A DNA stretch of 47,349 nt, from contig CALMIK010000026.1 in NCBI GenBank assembly GCA_937863995.1, positions 1-47,349 on the forward strand, in the 5' to 3' direction. Position numbers and translations under genes: made by a program. The notes beneath the pieces are model-generated. The model had not been told where the DNA came from. It made no database searches and saw nothing but the letters and a program-made list of their open reading frames with translations. Shown in pieces: positions 16,375-26,126 of this stretch (positions within the stretch are counted from its first letter, which is position 1; every line of letters starts with the position of its first letter). This stretch comes from an uncultured Chelatococcus sp. (lineage in GTDB: Bacteria; Pseudomonadota; Alphaproteobacteria; Rhizobiales; Beijerinckiaceae).

Positions 16375-17270
16375 GGTTCACTCAACTCCAGCGTTTCCGG
16401 CGTGACACCGATGACGAAAAGCCCGCGCCGATCAGCCTCGCGCACCATATCGGATTCATTGATGACCAGCGTGCGCCCGGCCCCATAGGCGATGCCATCG
16501 AGGCCCGCCTTCGCCGCGTTGCGCACAGTGCCGGGGCCTATGGCCGGCAGATCGATGCGGAAGTCCTGCCCGTCCTTGGTCGTCTTCGCCAGCACGCCGC
16601 GGTTCTCCGCCCGCCAGCGCCGGGTGAAACGCATGAAGCGCACGCGCCGCAGCATGGCATCCGTTCCCTCAGGCCCTTCGAGCGCGATCACCCGACAGCC
16701 GCCCACCACCGCCGCCTGCCCCGCATCGAAACGGGACACGGTGCGCAGCAGATCCATACCGATGGCGATTGCGCCGGCATTTGCCGCGTCGGGCGCACGC
16801 TGCGTCAACACACCCGGCCGGCCCAGAAGCTCCGGCGCCAGCTCGTCGATCCCGGCGACACGGTGCCCCTGATCCTCCAGAAGCCGCACCACACCGCCAA
16901 GCAGGCCATCGTCGCCGAATGCCATCAGCGCCGCGATCTCGCGCCGGTTGCGATAGGCTGCGAATGCGCTCAGCACCACGGAGGGCGGCGGCCGGTTCAC
17001 CGGTCCCGCCATCACCACGCAGCGTGGCCGCCATTCGGCGAGCAGCGTCAGGCAACGGCGCACGTCGATCATATTGACCGTCGCGTCAGCTTGCCGGCGC
17101 ATGGCGTCACCCGCGAAGCCGCTGAAGGCGAGCACGCGTGTTTCGACACCGCGCGCGGCCAGCGCCTCGACAAGCATGGCCGGCAAGGCGCCTCCGCCCG
17201 CGAGCACCGCTACAGGCCCGCCCTCCCCAAAGCTGGCGCGCCCATGCCCGGTGCCCCCCGGCCCGGTCAA
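16371..17270 (-). CDS. lpxI: UDP-2,3-diacylglucosamine diphosphatase LpxI
   Basis: LpxI hydrolyses UDP-2,3-diacylglucosamine to lipid X and UMP. It replaces LpxH in alphaproteobacteria. The 299-residue product (DUF1009 family) has the N-terminal VAVLAGGGALP segment, then VMAGPVNRP, FGDDGLLGG, and the C-terminal domain with TKDGQDFRIDLPAIGPGTV and GRTLVINE. It sits exactly between lpxA and lpxB with 4-base overlaps on both sides, as expected for the pathway. Confidence 0.96.
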   Translation of the reverse strand: MTGPGGTGHGRASFGEGGPVAVLAGGGALPAMLVEALAARGVETRVLAFSGFAGDAMRRQADATVNMIDVRRCLTLLAEWRPRCVVMAGPVNRPPPSVVLSAFAAYRNRREIAALMAFGDDGLLGGVVRLLEDQGHRVAGIDELAPELLGRPGVLTQRAPDAANAGAIAIGMDLLRTVSRFDAGQAAVVGGCRVIALEGPEGTDAMLRRVRFMRFTRRWRAENRGVLAKTTKDGQDFRIDLPAIGPGTVRNAAKAGLDGIAYGAGRTLVINESDMVREADRRGLFVIGVTPETLELSEP

Positions 17271-18100
17271 GCGCCGCGTCCGTCTTTCGGCACGCAGATC
17301 GACCGCTTGCCCGTATCGCGGATAAAGGACAGCACCTCCTCGACCAGCGGCGAATCGGGGAATGCCACGGCTACATCGTCGACGCGCTCCAGCAGCGTGC
17401 CCTCATCGGCGAACAGCAGCCGGTAGGCGCGCCGCAGCACGTGGATCTCCTCGCGCGAAAAACCGCGCCGCTGCAGGCCGACAATGTTGAGCCCGCCGAG
17501 ATAAGCGCGGTTGCCAAGCGCGGTGCCATAGGGAATGAGGTCGTTTTCAAGCCCCGACAAGCCGCCGACGAACGAATGACGCCCAACGCGCGCGAACTGG
17601 ATGACCGCCGCCCCGCCACCGATGATGACATGGTCGCCGACGGTAACGTGCCCCGCCAGCATCACGTTATTCGACAGGATGACGTTGCTGCCCACGTGGC
17701 AATCGTGCCCGACATGCGAGTTGGCGAGGAAGGCGCAACGGTCGCCGATGACCGTCTCCATGCCGCCGCCCTCGGTGCCGGGATTGATGGTCACGCCCTC
17801 ACGGATCAGGCAGTCCGCGCCAATGACGAGCGTGGACGGCTCTCCGTGGTACTTCAGATCCTGCGGCTGATGGCCGATGGAAGCAAAGGGGAAGAGGCGC
17901 GTGCGCGGCCCGATGCGCGTGCGCCCCGCCACCACGACATGGCTCACGAGCTCGACGCCGTCGCCAAGTTCTGCATCCGCGCCCACCATGCAAAAAGGCC
18001 CGATGCGCACGCCCGCGCCGAATCTCGCGCCGCTGTCGACCAGCGCGGTGGGATGGATAACGGCAGTTTCCGGGTTGTTCATCCGCGATATCCCGTTCAT
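17267..18100 (-). CDS. lpxA: UDP-N-acetylglucosamine acyltransferase
   Basis: LpxA attaches a 3-hydroxyacyl chain to UDP-GlcNAc, the first step of lipid A synthesis. The 277-residue product is a left-handed beta-helix of hexapeptide repeats, visible as a regular (I/V)GxxxxI pattern, followed by the C-terminal helical domain ([15 protein letters not shown]). The catalytic base is His132 in NSHVGHDC. The ATG at 18100 overlaps the fabZ stop by 4 bases; an alternative ATG six codons downstream is possible. Confidence 0.98.
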   Translation of the reverse strand: MNGISRMNNPETAVIHPTALVDSGARFGAGVRIGPFCMVGADAELGDGVELVSHVVVAGRTRIGPRTRLFPFASIGHQPQDLKYHGEPSTLVIGADCLIREGVTINPGTEGGGMETVIGDRCAFLANSHVGHDCHVGSNVILSNNVMLAGHVTVGDHVIIGGGAAVIQFARVGRHSFVGGLSGLENDLIPYGTALGNRAYLGGLNIVGLQRRGFSREEIHVLRRAYRLLFADEGTLLERVDDVAVAFPDSPLVEEVLSFIRDTGKRSICVPKDGRGA

Positions 18101-18561
18101 TCGACCACGAGCATGGCGGAGAGCTCGGCCTCACATACCAGCACGCCGTTCACCTTCGCCTCGCCGCGGAACCACCACATGTTGCGGCGGTTGGCGAGCT
18201 TCTTCATATGATAGTGTACAACGTCGCCCGGTTCGACAGGCTTGCGGAACTTCACCTTGTCGATGGTCATGAAATACACCTCCTTGGGGCGTGCCTTCTC
18301 GGCAAGCTTGGAGGCAACGCAGATGGCGCCCGCCGTCTGGGCCATGCCCTCGATCATGTAAACGCCCGGAAACATCGGCCGCGTCGGGAAGTGGCCCTGG
18401 AATTGCGGCTCGTTGTAGGTCACGTTCTTGACGCCGATGCAGCTGTTGTCGCCGTCCATTTCGATGATGCGGTCGATCAGCAGGAACGGGTAGCGGTGCG
18501 GCAAGTAACCCAGAATCTGGAGAATGTCGGCTGTGTTCAATTGCGACGGCACGTCGGTCAT
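18097..18561 (-). CDS. fabZ: 3-hydroxyacyl-[acyl-carrier-protein] dehydratase FabZ
   Basis: FabZ dehydrates 3-hydroxyacyl-ACP in fatty acid elongation and competes with LpxA and LpxD for the same substrate. The 154-residue hot-dog-fold product has the catalytic His in [12 protein letters not shown] and Glu in [11 protein letters not shown], with the usual [11 protein letters not shown] segment before it. GGAG lies upstream of ATG 18561. It sits 73 bases after lpxD and overlaps lpxA by 4 bases. Confidence 0.98.
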   Translation of the reverse strand: MTDVPSQLNTADILQILGYLPHRYPFLLIDRIIEMDGDNSCIGVKNVTYNEPQFQGHFPTRPMFPGVYMIEGMAQTAGAICVASKLAEKARPKEVYFMTIDKVKFRKPVEPGDVVHYHMKKLANRRNMWWFRGEAKVNGVLVCEAELSAMLVVE

Positions 18562-18634
18562 GTAGAAGGCGCTCCATCGGACCTGCCCGCGCGGCGGCGG
18601 TCCATCATGTCAATTGTTCAAGAGGCTGCGGGGG

Positions 18635-19717
18635 TCACTGCGACCCGTCATCGGCGGTGGAATTCGGCTTGCGGTCACGCGATCCGCGCCCGGCAATCAT
18701 CATCTTCAGCCATGCAATCTCTCTCATCCATTCCTTGATCGGGCGTGCCGGCGCCCCGCCCCATCTGGAGCCCGGCGGTACGTTTTCGGCGACAGCGCTG
18801 CGGGCCGCAAGCTGCGTACCGCTGCCGATGTGCAAATGGCCAACCACGCCGCCCTGCCCGCCGAAAACCACGAAATCCCCAAGCGTGACGCTGCCCGCGA
18901 TGCCAACCTGTGAGACGATCACGCAGTGACGACCGATCACCACGTTGTGGGCGATCTGAACGAGGTTGTCGATCTTGGTGCCCTCGCCCACGATGGTGTC
19001 GCGGCTCGCGCCGCGATCGATGGTGGTATTGGCGCCAATCTCGACGTCATCCTGAATGATGACGCGCCCGACCTGCGCCACCTTCACATGCCCGCCCGGC
19101 CCCATGGCAAAGCCGAAGCCGTCCTGGCCGATGCTCGCGCCCGGATGAATGATCACCCGGTTCCCCAGCAACGCATGGAAAAGCGAGACATTGGGACCGA
19201 TGCTGCAATCGCGCCCAATGCGCACGCCCGCGCCCACCACGGCATTGGCGCCGATGACCGTGCCGCTGCCGATCTCAGCCCCCGCGCCGATCACCGCTCC
19301 CGGATCGACGGCAACGCCGCCTTCGAGTCGGGCATCCGGATGCACGACCGCGCCCGGCGAAACGCCGGAGGCCGAGAACAGCGGCTGCGGACGCACGGCA
19401 GTGGGATAAAGCCGCGCCAGCACCCGCGCGAAAACATGGTAAGGCTGCGCCGTCTCGATCGCCACGGTTGCGGCCGGTACCCGCGCCGCGAACCGGGGCG
19501 ATACCAGGCAAGCGCCAGCCCTCGTCGCGGCCAGCGCGTCGCCGTAGCGCGGGTTGTCCATGTAGGCAAGGTCCGCGGGACCCGCGCTCTCAAGCGGCGC
19601 GACGGACGCGAAGGCCCTCGCCCCGTCCACACCCTCGGGCAGCTCTATGCCGGCCAGTGCCGCGATGTCATCGAGACTGACCGAGCCGGCGCCGGGAAAA
19701 AATACTGGATCGCTCAT
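18635..19717 (-). CDS. lpxD: UDP-3-O-(3-hydroxymyristoyl)glucosamine N-acyltransferase
   Basis: LpxD adds the second 3-hydroxyacyl chain, at the amino group, in lipid A synthesis. ATG 19717 ([11 protein letters not shown]) is preferred over the frame opening at 19777, which would include the bamA terminator; this gives 360 residues. The N-terminal uridine-binding domain (to about 110) precedes a long left-handed beta-helix of hexapeptide repeats, with the catalytic His in QIAHNVVIG. The C-terminal helix ends in a charged, low-complexity tail. A strong intrinsic terminator ends only 15 bases before the start codon. Confidence 0.97.
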   Translation of the reverse strand: MSDPVFFPGAGSVSLDDIAALAGIELPEGVDGARAFASVAPLESAGPADLAYMDNPRYGDALAATRAGACLVSPRFAARVPAATVAIETAQPYHVFARVLARLYPTAVRPQPLFSASGVSPGAVVHPDARLEGGVAVDPGAVIGAGAEIGSGTVIGANAVVGAGVRIGRDCSIGPNVSLFHALLGNRVIIHPGASIGQDGFGFAMGPGGHVKVAQVGRVIIQDDVEIGANTTIDRGASRDTIVGEGTKIDNLVQIAHNVVIGRHCVIVSQVGIAGSVTLGDFVVFGGQGGVVGHLHIGSGTQLAARSAVAENVPPGSRWGGAPARPIKEWMREIAWLKMMIAGRGSRDRKPNSTADDGSQ

Positions 19718-19732
19718 GCTCGCCCGTTTCGC

Positions 19733-19765
19733 AAAAAAACGGGGACGGCGCAAGGCCATCCCCGT
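19733..19765 (-). terminator. Intrinsic terminator between bamA and lpxD
   Basis: On the minus strand an 11-bp stem (ACGGGGATGGC with GCCGTCCCCGT, one U-G pair, loop CTTGC) is followed by seven Ts (A-run 19733-19739 on the plus strand). It lies 33 bases after the bamA stop and 15 bases before the lpxD start. Confidence 0.92.
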
Positions 19766-19798
19766 CGATCTCCCCAATGAGGCCGGCAGCGCCGGCTG

Positions 19799-22123
19799 TC
19801 AGAAGCTCGTGCCGCCGGAGAAGCGGAACGCCTGCGTCTGGTCGCCGGTGACCTTGGACAGCACGAAGGCGTAGTCGAAGCGCAGCGGGCCAAGCGGCGA
19901 GGCCCACAGCAGGCTGACACCCACGGACGAGCGGATCGCCTTGTCGTCCTTGACGTTGACGCAGGTCGGCTGGCGGTTGGCGGCATAGTTCGGAGCGCCG
20001 AGGCAGTTGGTCGGCACGCCGAGGCTCGTCGCGAAGTCCTTCTGTCCCTCGTATCCGAACAGCGTGCCGGCATCGGCGAAGACAGCGCCCTTCAGACCGA
20101 TCTCGCGCGGCAGGCCGAAGATCGGGAACTGCACTTCGAGCGTACCGCCGAAGTAGGTCGTGCCGCCGAGCGCGTTGTTCTGGAAGTCGCCGGACATGTC
20201 GCGCGGGCCGATACCGGACGGCGCGAAGCCGCGCACCAGCGACGGGCCGAGGAAGTAGTTGTCGACGATGCGCAGATCCTTGCCGCCGAAGGAACGGATG
20301 TGACCGCCCTGGACGCGCACGAAACCGACGACCTCGTCGAACAGCTCATGGTAGTAGCGGGCGTCGACCGAGGCGCGCACGAAGCGAGAGTCGCCGCCGA
20401 GGCCGGCAACGTCGGGCTTGAACTCGGCATAGATGCCCGACGTCGGGTTGCGGGTGTTGTCGAGCGTGTTGTAGGTCAGCGTCGCGCCCACGAGCGAGGT
20501 CAGCGTCGTGCCCGCCGCTTCCTTGATCGCCAGCGAGGCCTCGCCGTCCCACGTACAATTCGGGTAGGTGGCGCTGCCGTCGGCGTTCAGCGTGGTGTAG
20601 CCGGGCAACGGCACCGAGCAGTCACCGTAGGGGTGACGCCACGTGTTCGGAACCTTGATCCGCGACTCATAGAGCGAGTAGCGCAGCGTCAGCGTGGTCG
20701 CCTCGTCGATCGGCAGGCCGAGACGCAGCTGACCGCCTGTCACCCGGTCCTCGTAGCGCGAGTAGCGGCTGTTGTCGGTGAACTTCGAGAACACGTCGAA
20801 GCCGAAGGCGACCCGGTGGCCGAGGAAGTAAGGCTCGGTGAACGAGAAGTCCACGCCCTGCGAATACTGGCCCCAGGAGCCGGCGAGACGCACGAACTGA
20901 CCGCGGCCGAGGAAGTTCGATTCGGAAACCGCCACTTCGCCGATGAAGCCGTCGGAGGTGGAGTAGCCGCCCGAGACGGAGAACTGGCCGGTGGACTGAT
21001 CCTCGACATCCACGTTCACGACGACGCGGTCCGGCGACGAGCCGGGCTCGTTAGTGATGCGGACGGACTTGAAGTAGCCGAGGTTGTTCAGGCGCCGCTC
21101 GGCGCGGTCGATGAGCACCTTGTTATAGGCGTCGCCCTCGCCGATATCGAACTCGCGCCGGACCACGTGGTCACGGGTGCGGCTGTTGCCGCGCACGTTG
21201 ATGCGCTCGATGTAAACGTGCGGACCATCGTCGACGACGTACTGCAGCGAGACGGTACCCGCTTCGGCGTTGCGCAGGCCGGTCGGGCGGACCTGCACGA
21301 AGGGGTTGCCCTCGCTGCTGATCTCGGTCGTGATGCGCTCGAGCGACTTCTCCACCGCCTCGACGTCGTAGACGTCGCCGGCCCGCGTCCGCACCAGCGG
21401 CTGCAGTTGCTCGGACGGTGCGCCTGCGATTCGCGAATCGACGGAAACATCGCTGATCCGGTACTGCCGGCCCTCGGAGACCGTGATCGTGACGATATAG
21501 CCTTCGCGCTGCTGGTCGAAGACGACGTCGGTCGAGACGATCTGGAAGTCGGCGTAACCGTTGCGCAGGTAATAGCGGCGGATCGTGTCCTCGTCGGCGG
21601 CAATGCGCGCCGGATCGTAGACGTCCGACGACTTCAGCCACGACAGGAAGTTGGCTTCGGTCGTGGAGAGGAGATTGCGCAGCTTGTAGGACGAGTAGGC
21701 GCTATTGCCGACGAAGTTGATTTCCTTGACGCCGGTCTTGTCGCCTTCATTGATGGTGAAAACCACGTCCACGGTGCCGTTGGGCAGCGCCACCGTACGG
21801 GGCGTCACGGAGGCGAGGGAGCGGCCGGCGCGCCGGTAGGCGTCGCGGATGCGCTCGACGTCGGCGTTCACCGTCACCTGGTTGTAGTTGTTGGTGGCCT
21901 GGCTGGCGACGACGTCGCCAAGAACTTCCTTGGACAGCTTCTTGTTGCCCTCGAATGCCACACGGTTGATTCGCTCGCCCTGCGCGGAACGGGCCTGGCC
22001 CTGCGTCGCGCTCGCCTGCGCCAACGCCTGACTGGCCGGGCCGGCGCTCATCATCAACGCCAGAAGGCAGGTCGAAACCCCTGCCAGCGCCGTGGTCCGG
22101 CTGTTCGTTACTCTCCGCGTCAT
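19799..22123 (-). CDS. bamA: Outer membrane protein assembly factor BamA
   Basis: BamA is the essential outer-membrane core that inserts beta-barrel proteins. The 774-residue product has a signal peptide (hydrophobic VSTCLLALMMSAG, then QALAQA) and POTRA domains over about 50-390 (ERINRVAFEGNKKLSKE, GDKTGVKEINFVGNSAYS, PHVYIERINVRGNSRTRDHVVRREFDIGEG). The 16-strand barrel has the GGIGPRD-like VRGF segment (SLVRGFAPSGIGPRD, the lid-loop VRGF motif) and a terminal aromatic Phe (FSGGTSF). It is downstream of rseP, as usual, and ends in its own terminator. Confidence 0.98.
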   Translation of the reverse strand: MTRRVTNSRTTALAGVSTCLLALMMSAGPASQALAQASATQGQARSAQGERINRVAFEGNKKLSKEVLGDVVASQATNNYNQVTVNADVERIRDAYRRAGRSLASVTPRTVALPNGTVDVVFTINEGDKTGVKEINFVGNSAYSSYKLRNLLSTTEANFLSWLKSSDVYDPARIAADEDTIRRYYLRNGYADFQIVSTDVVFDQQREGYIVTITVSEGRQYRISDVSVDSRIAGAPSEQLQPLVRTRAGDVYDVEAVEKSLERITTEISSEGNPFVQVRPTGLRNAEAGTVSLQYVVDDGPHVYIERINVRGNSRTRDHVVRREFDIGEGDAYNKVLIDRAERRLNNLGYFKSVRITNEPGSSPDRVVVNVDVEDQSTGQFSVSGGYSTSDGFIGEVAVSESNFLGRGQFVRLAGSWGQYSQGVDFSFTEPYFLGHRVAFGFDVFSKFTDNSRYSRYEDRVTGGQLRLGLPIDEATTLTLRYSLYESRIKVPNTWRHPYGDCSVPLPGYTTLNADGSATYPNCTWDGEASLAIKEAAGTTLTSLVGATLTYNTLDNTRNPTSGIYAEFKPDVAGLGGDSRFVRASVDARYYHELFDEVVGFVRVQGGHIRSFGGKDLRIVDNYFLGPSLVRGFAPSGIGPRDMSGDFQNNALGGTTYFGGTLEVQFPIFGLPREIGLKGAVFADAGTLFGYEGQKDFATSLGVPTNCLGAPNYAANRQPTCVNVKDDKAIRSSVGVSLLWASPLGPLRFDYAFVLSKVTGDQTQAFRFSGGTSF

Positions 22124-22328
22124 CAGGGCCGCCCTTCAACTTGAACTCGATAAGACCAGCAGTATCCGCCGGCATCCAGAAAGTCCCACAGGGACATCGT
22201 TCTATAACTATTGCGCGCCGGTGGAAACGCCTTCTACGCCCCGCCAGACAATTTCCCCGCGCGCCGTTGCCTTCACGCCACGCTCCCCGCAGGGGGCGTA
22301 AACGTCGCAGACAATGACACCGATGACG

Positions 22329-23501
22329 CTATCTGGCCAGACCAAACCTGGCGCCGATGTGCATCACGTCATTCCATGTCACCAACAACATCAGCACTGC
22401 GACGAGCATGAGCCCCAGCCGGAAGCCAAACTCCTGCGCCCGCTCACTGAGCGGCCTGCCGCGTACAGCCTCTATACCATAGAACAGCAGGTGGCCGCCA
22501 TCCAGCATCGGAATGGGAACGAGGTTAATCAATCCGATAGAGACCGACAGAACAGCCGCGAGGTTCAGGAGGCCGACGAGCCCGCCAAGGCGCGCCACCT
22601 GCCCGGACACCTCCGCGATGCGTATCGGGCCGGAAAGCTGCTCCGTCGATTCTTTCCCGGCGATCAGCCGGCCGACGTAATGGTAGGTCTGCGCTACCAC
22701 CTGCCACGTTTCGCTGACGCCCGCGCGCAGCGCGCCGGGGAGCGAATAGTGTTCCGTGCGCCAGGCGGCAGCGCCGTTCGACGCCTGCACGCCAAGCACG
22801 CCTACCTTCTGCGCGCCAAGCGGCGACGGCACTTCCCGCAGATCCGGCACAGCCGTGAGCTCCACAGGCGTGCCGCCACGGTCGACGGTCACTTTCAGCT
22901 TTTCGCCGGCGTTAATGCTGACAATGCGCTGCATGTCGGTGAAACTGTCGATGATTCTGCCGTCGATCGACACGACGAGATCGCCGGGCTGGAAACCCGC
23001 GCGCTCGGCGGCGCTTGCCGCCTGCACCGTCTCGATACGCGGCAGCAGGATCTGGCGGCCGTTGAAATAGGCCATGGCCGCGAAAACCGTGATCGCCATG
23101 ATGAAGTTGGCCGCCGGCCCCGCCGCCACGATTGCCGCGCGCTGCCCGACGCTCTTGTGGAAGATGCTGCCCTTGCGCTCTTCCTCGCTCATGGCGCGCA
23201 CGGCATCGAAGTCCGGTGAGCTGGCGGCATTGGCGTCGCCCTCGAACTTCACATAACCACCGAGGGGGATTGCGGAAAAGCGCCAGCGCGTGCCCTTCCG
23301 GTCATACCAGCCGAACAGCTCATTGCCGAACCCGATCGAGAACACGCGGACCTTCACGCCGCACCAGCGGGCAACGATGAAATGCCCGTACTCGTGAACG
23401 AAGACCACCAATGTCAGCACGAACAGAAACGCTATCAAGGTCAGCGCGAGCCCAGTCACGGCCCCGCCAAATCCCTCGATCAACCCGCCCAGCAACTCCA
23501 T
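22329..23501 (-). CDS. rseP: RIP metalloprotease RseP
   Basis: RseP is a site-2 intramembrane zinc protease that cleaves membrane-anchored anti-sigma factors and remnant signal peptides. The 390-residue product has the zinc motif HEYGH (36-40) in the first span, one PDZ domain around 160-240 (RAGFQPGDLVVSIDG), and the third zinc ligand in NLVPIPMLDGGH. About four spans are visible. AGGGGAAGG precedes ATG 23501. E. coli RseP has two PDZ domains; a single clear one here is common in alphaproteobacteria. It lies between dxr and bamA. Confidence 0.97.
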   Translation of the reverse strand: MELLGGLIEGFGGAVTGLALTLIAFLFVLTLVVFVHEYGHFIVARWCGVKVRVFSIGFGNELFGWYDRKGTRWRFSAIPLGGYVKFEGDANAASSPDFDAVRAMSEEERKGSIFHKSVGQRAAIVAAGPAANFIMAITVFAAMAYFNGRQILLPRIETVQAASAAERAGFQPGDLVVSIDGRIIDSFTDMQRIVSINAGEKLKVTVDRGGTPVELTAVPDLREVPSPLGAQKVGVLGVQASNGAAAWRTEHYSLPGALRAGVSETWQVVAQTYHYVGRLIAGKESTEQLSGPIRIAEVSGQVARLGGLVGLLNLAAVLSVSIGLINLVPIPMLDGGHLLFYGIEAVRGRPLSERAQEFGFRLGLMLVAVLMLLVTWNDVMHIGARFGLAR

Positions 23502-23599
23502 GCCTTCCCCTTCCCTGTACGCACTTCTTTATACAGCCCGCCCGGGACCGATGTTTCCGATTCAGTCGATATACTGTCGCGCATCAGCCGATATCCGGA

Positions 23600-24832
23600 C
23601 TATCCGACAACGTCCATCCGCGCCACGCCACCCCCGGCGCCTGCCGAATCCGCGATGCGGCAGCGCGCCCAATCACGGACTTCCTGATCCATTTCAATCG
23701 CCTCATCAATGCTTTCCGGCGACCTGCTCATTGTTTGCGAGAATGCGTCGCATGCCCGCTGCGCAAGGATGGCGATATCGCCGAAACGCATGCGGCGCTT
23801 GAGGAAGGCCTCGACCGCGATCTCGTTCGCTGCGTTCAGCACGGTTGGCAGGCCGCCTCCCTGCGCCAGCGCGTCGAGCGCCAGCGCCAGCGCCGGGAAT
23901 CGCGTCGTATCCGGAGGCGTGAAATCAAGCCGCCCGATGGCGGATAAATCGGGGCGCGGCAACGCGGTTGCAAGCCGGTTCCCGCCACGCCCGCCAAAAC
24001 TGCCAACGCCAAGACAATGGGCCGCGGGCACGCGCATGTCCGGCGCGGCCATGCCGGCGACAACAGAGCCATCGATGAAACCGACAAGCCCGTGCACGAT
24101 TTGCTGCGGGTGCACCAAAACCTGCAAGCGTTCAGGCGCGATGGCAAACAGATGATGCGCCTCGATAACCTCCAGGCCCTTGTTCATCATGGAGGCGGAA
24201 TCGATCGAGATCTTCGCGCCCATCGCATAGTTCGGGTGCTTGAGCGCCTGTTCCGGCGTCGCCTCGGCGATGGCTTCCGCTGGCCAGTGCAGGAACGGCC
24301 CGCCGGAGGCGGTCAAGACCATGCTCTCGACCTCCTCCACCGAAGCGCCGCCCATGGCCTGCCACAACGCGTTATGCTCGGAATCGAGCGGCAGCACATC
24401 GACGCCCGCATTGCGCGCATCGCGCATGAAGGCGTCGCCTGCGCACACGAGCGTTTCCTTGTTGGCAAGCGCGATGCGGCGGCCGGGCCGGATCGCCCGG
24501 TGGGTCGGGCGCAGGCCTGCGGTACCGGAAATCGCCGCGACAACGAGATCGCAATCGCGATCGACCGCCTCGTCGACGGCAGCAGCGCCGGCGCCACTGC
24601 CGATCCTGAGGCCGATGTCAGCGAGCGCATGTTTCAGCGCCTCGCCCTGCGACGCGTCGGCGATGGCCGCGAAGCGCGCCCCAAGGCGGTGCGCCACCTG
24701 CGCGAGCGCAACCGGATTGGAGCCGCCGACCACAGCCTCCACCGCGAACCGGTCGCGATGCTCCGCGATCACGCTGGCCACGGAACAGCCCACAGACCCG
24801 GTCGCTCCCAGTATGACGATACGCGTTTTCAT
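23600..24832 (-). CDS. dxr: 1-deoxy-D-xylulose-5-phosphate reductoisomerase
   Basis: Dxr makes 2-C-methyl-D-erythritol 4-phosphate, the committed step of the MEP isoprenoid pathway that feeds UppS. The frame opens at 24946, but ATG 24832 (MKTRIVILGATGSVG) starts directly at the NADPH-binding motif, has GGAG upstream, and gives 410 residues, the family norm. Other hallmarks are LANKETLVCAG, the metal and substrate segment LPLDSEHNALWQ, SASMMNKGLEVIEAH and NAANEIAVEAFL. The 236 bases before it up to cdsA contain no convincing gene. Confidence 0.97.
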   Translation of the reverse strand: MKTRIVILGATGSVGCSVASVIAEHRDRFAVEAVVGGSNPVALAQVAHRLGARFAAIADASQGEALKHALADIGLRIGSGAGAAAVDEAVDRDCDLVVAAISGTAGLRPTHRAIRPGRRIALANKETLVCAGDAFMRDARNAGVDVLPLDSEHNALWQAMGGASVEEVESMVLTASGGPFLHWPAEAIAEATPEQALKHPNYAMGAKISIDSASMMNKGLEVIEAHHLFAIAPERLQVLVHPQQIVHGLVGFIDGSVVAGMAAPDMRVPAAHCLGVGSFGGRGGNRLATALPRPDLSAIGRLDFTPPDTTRFPALALALDALAQGGGLPTVLNAANEIAVEAFLKRRMRFGDIAILAQRACDAFSQTMSRSPESIDEAIEMDQEVRDWARCRIADSAGAGGGVARMDVVG

Positions 24833-25068
24833 CCCCGCTCCGCCTTCGCTCCCAATTCGTTCAGAGCCTGATTCCGGCGTGTCATTATCGGAAACAGCCA
24901 TGCCATTCTTTGTCATGAGTGAATTCCGACCGGTTGAAGGCCTCAATTCGACCGGCAGGCCCCCTGAAGCTGAAAGCTATATTGCCCATAAGGCATTTCG
25001 CTACGTTTAGCTGCTCGTGCGACAAACTCATCTTGTCAACGGTGCCCATTTCTCCGGTTCGACGCATT

Positions 25069-26010
25069 CTAGTGCGCCGTCAACACGCCCGATGCAAGTC
25101 CGATCGCCACAAGCGCGCACACGGCCAGAAAAGCATCGACCCGGTCCAGCACGCCGCCGTGCCCGGGAATGATCCGGCCGGAATCCTTGACACTGGCAAG
25201 CCGCTTCAGCGCCGACTCGGCGAGATCGCCGCCCTGCCCCAGCACCGACGCCAGCAACGACACCCCAAGCACAACACCCTCCGGCCACGGTACATCGACG
25301 CCGAGCCCCCGCGCGGCAAGCGACACCAGCCAGCCCGCAAGGGTGCCCCCCACGGCGCCGCCCCAGAATCCGGCCCAGGTCTTGTTGGGACTGACGCGCG
25401 GCCACAATTTCGGCCCGCCAATAGCGCGCCCGGTGAAATAGGCCGCGATGTCGGTCGTCCAGACCACGGCGAACATCCACGCGATCAGGCTTGCGCCAAT
25501 CAAGGGCAAGTCGCGGGCAAACACCGGGACTAACCCCACGAGCCCGCCGACGAGAATGCCGCCGAGTGCCCAAGCGGGCAGCAAACCGCCGAACCTGCGG
25601 CGCCAATCGTCATCGTTTGTCCGCTGGCTGTAGGCGACAAAAACCCATCCGACGATAGATGCGAACGCCAGCACGGCGGCGGATACAGCCGTCGCATGCC
25701 ATCCCAAGGCCATCATCAGCGGCACCGCGCCCGTGCCCGCGGCCGCAAGCAGGCGCAACGCCACCAGCAGGCGGTCGTCACTGCTCTCGGCATCCGCAGC
25801 GATGCGTGCGTGCGGTCCGATCAGCACCAACCACTCGGCCACGACGCATGCCGCCGCTACCGCCCAAAGAGCCGCGAATGGAATGCCTCCATACCACGTC
25901 GCCGCCACCGCCGCCGCCGCAAGCGCCAAAGCCGAAACCACGCGCCGATTGAACTCCGACCGCCCCGCGCCACGCGGATGCGGCGACCCCGAAGGAACGC
26001 TTCCCGTCAT
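25069..26010 (-). CDS. cdsA: Phosphatidate cytidylyltransferase
   Basis: CdsA makes CDP-diacylglycerol, the precursor of all major phospholipids, in the inner membrane. The 313-residue product has about eight hydrophobic spans and the complete family signature near the C terminus, SALKRLASVKDSG followed by PGHGGVLDR. A substrate segment WTTDIAAYFTGRAIGGPKLWPRVSPNKTWAG lies in the middle (quoted in part: TDIAAYFTGR, SPNKTW). No good ribosome binding site precedes ATG 26010, so the start is less certain than the identity. It lies in the usual uppS-cdsA-dxr order. Confidence 0.97.
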   Translation of the reverse strand: MTGSVPSGSPHPRGAGRSEFNRRVVSALALAAAAVAATWYGGIPFAALWAVAAACVVAEWLVLIGPHARIAADAESSDDRLLVALRLLAAAGTGAVPLMMALGWHATAVSAAVLAFASIVGWVFVAYSQRTNDDDWRRRFGGLLPAWALGGILVGGLVGLVPVFARDLPLIGASLIAWMFAVVWTTDIAAYFTGRAIGGPKLWPRVSPNKTWAGFWGGAVGGTLAGWLVSLAARGLGVDVPWPEGVVLGVSLLASVLGQGGDLAESALKRLASVKDSGRIIPGHGGVLDRVDAFLAVCALVAIGLASGVLTAH

Positions 26011-26126
26011 CGCATGCAGCCACGCGATTTATCGCCCGCATGGCAGGCACCGGCCAAACGGCGAGATCCGGTTGCAAGGCCGCATGGAACACGGGACAGC
26101 ACGTGCGCATCAATCATGTCGGAGCT

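Noticed and set aside
14993..16381. Minus-strand frame of 462 codons overlapping lpxB
   Set aside because: It is the +1 shadow of lpxB, Arg-rich and without family character; lpxB itself has all motifs and correct overlaps.
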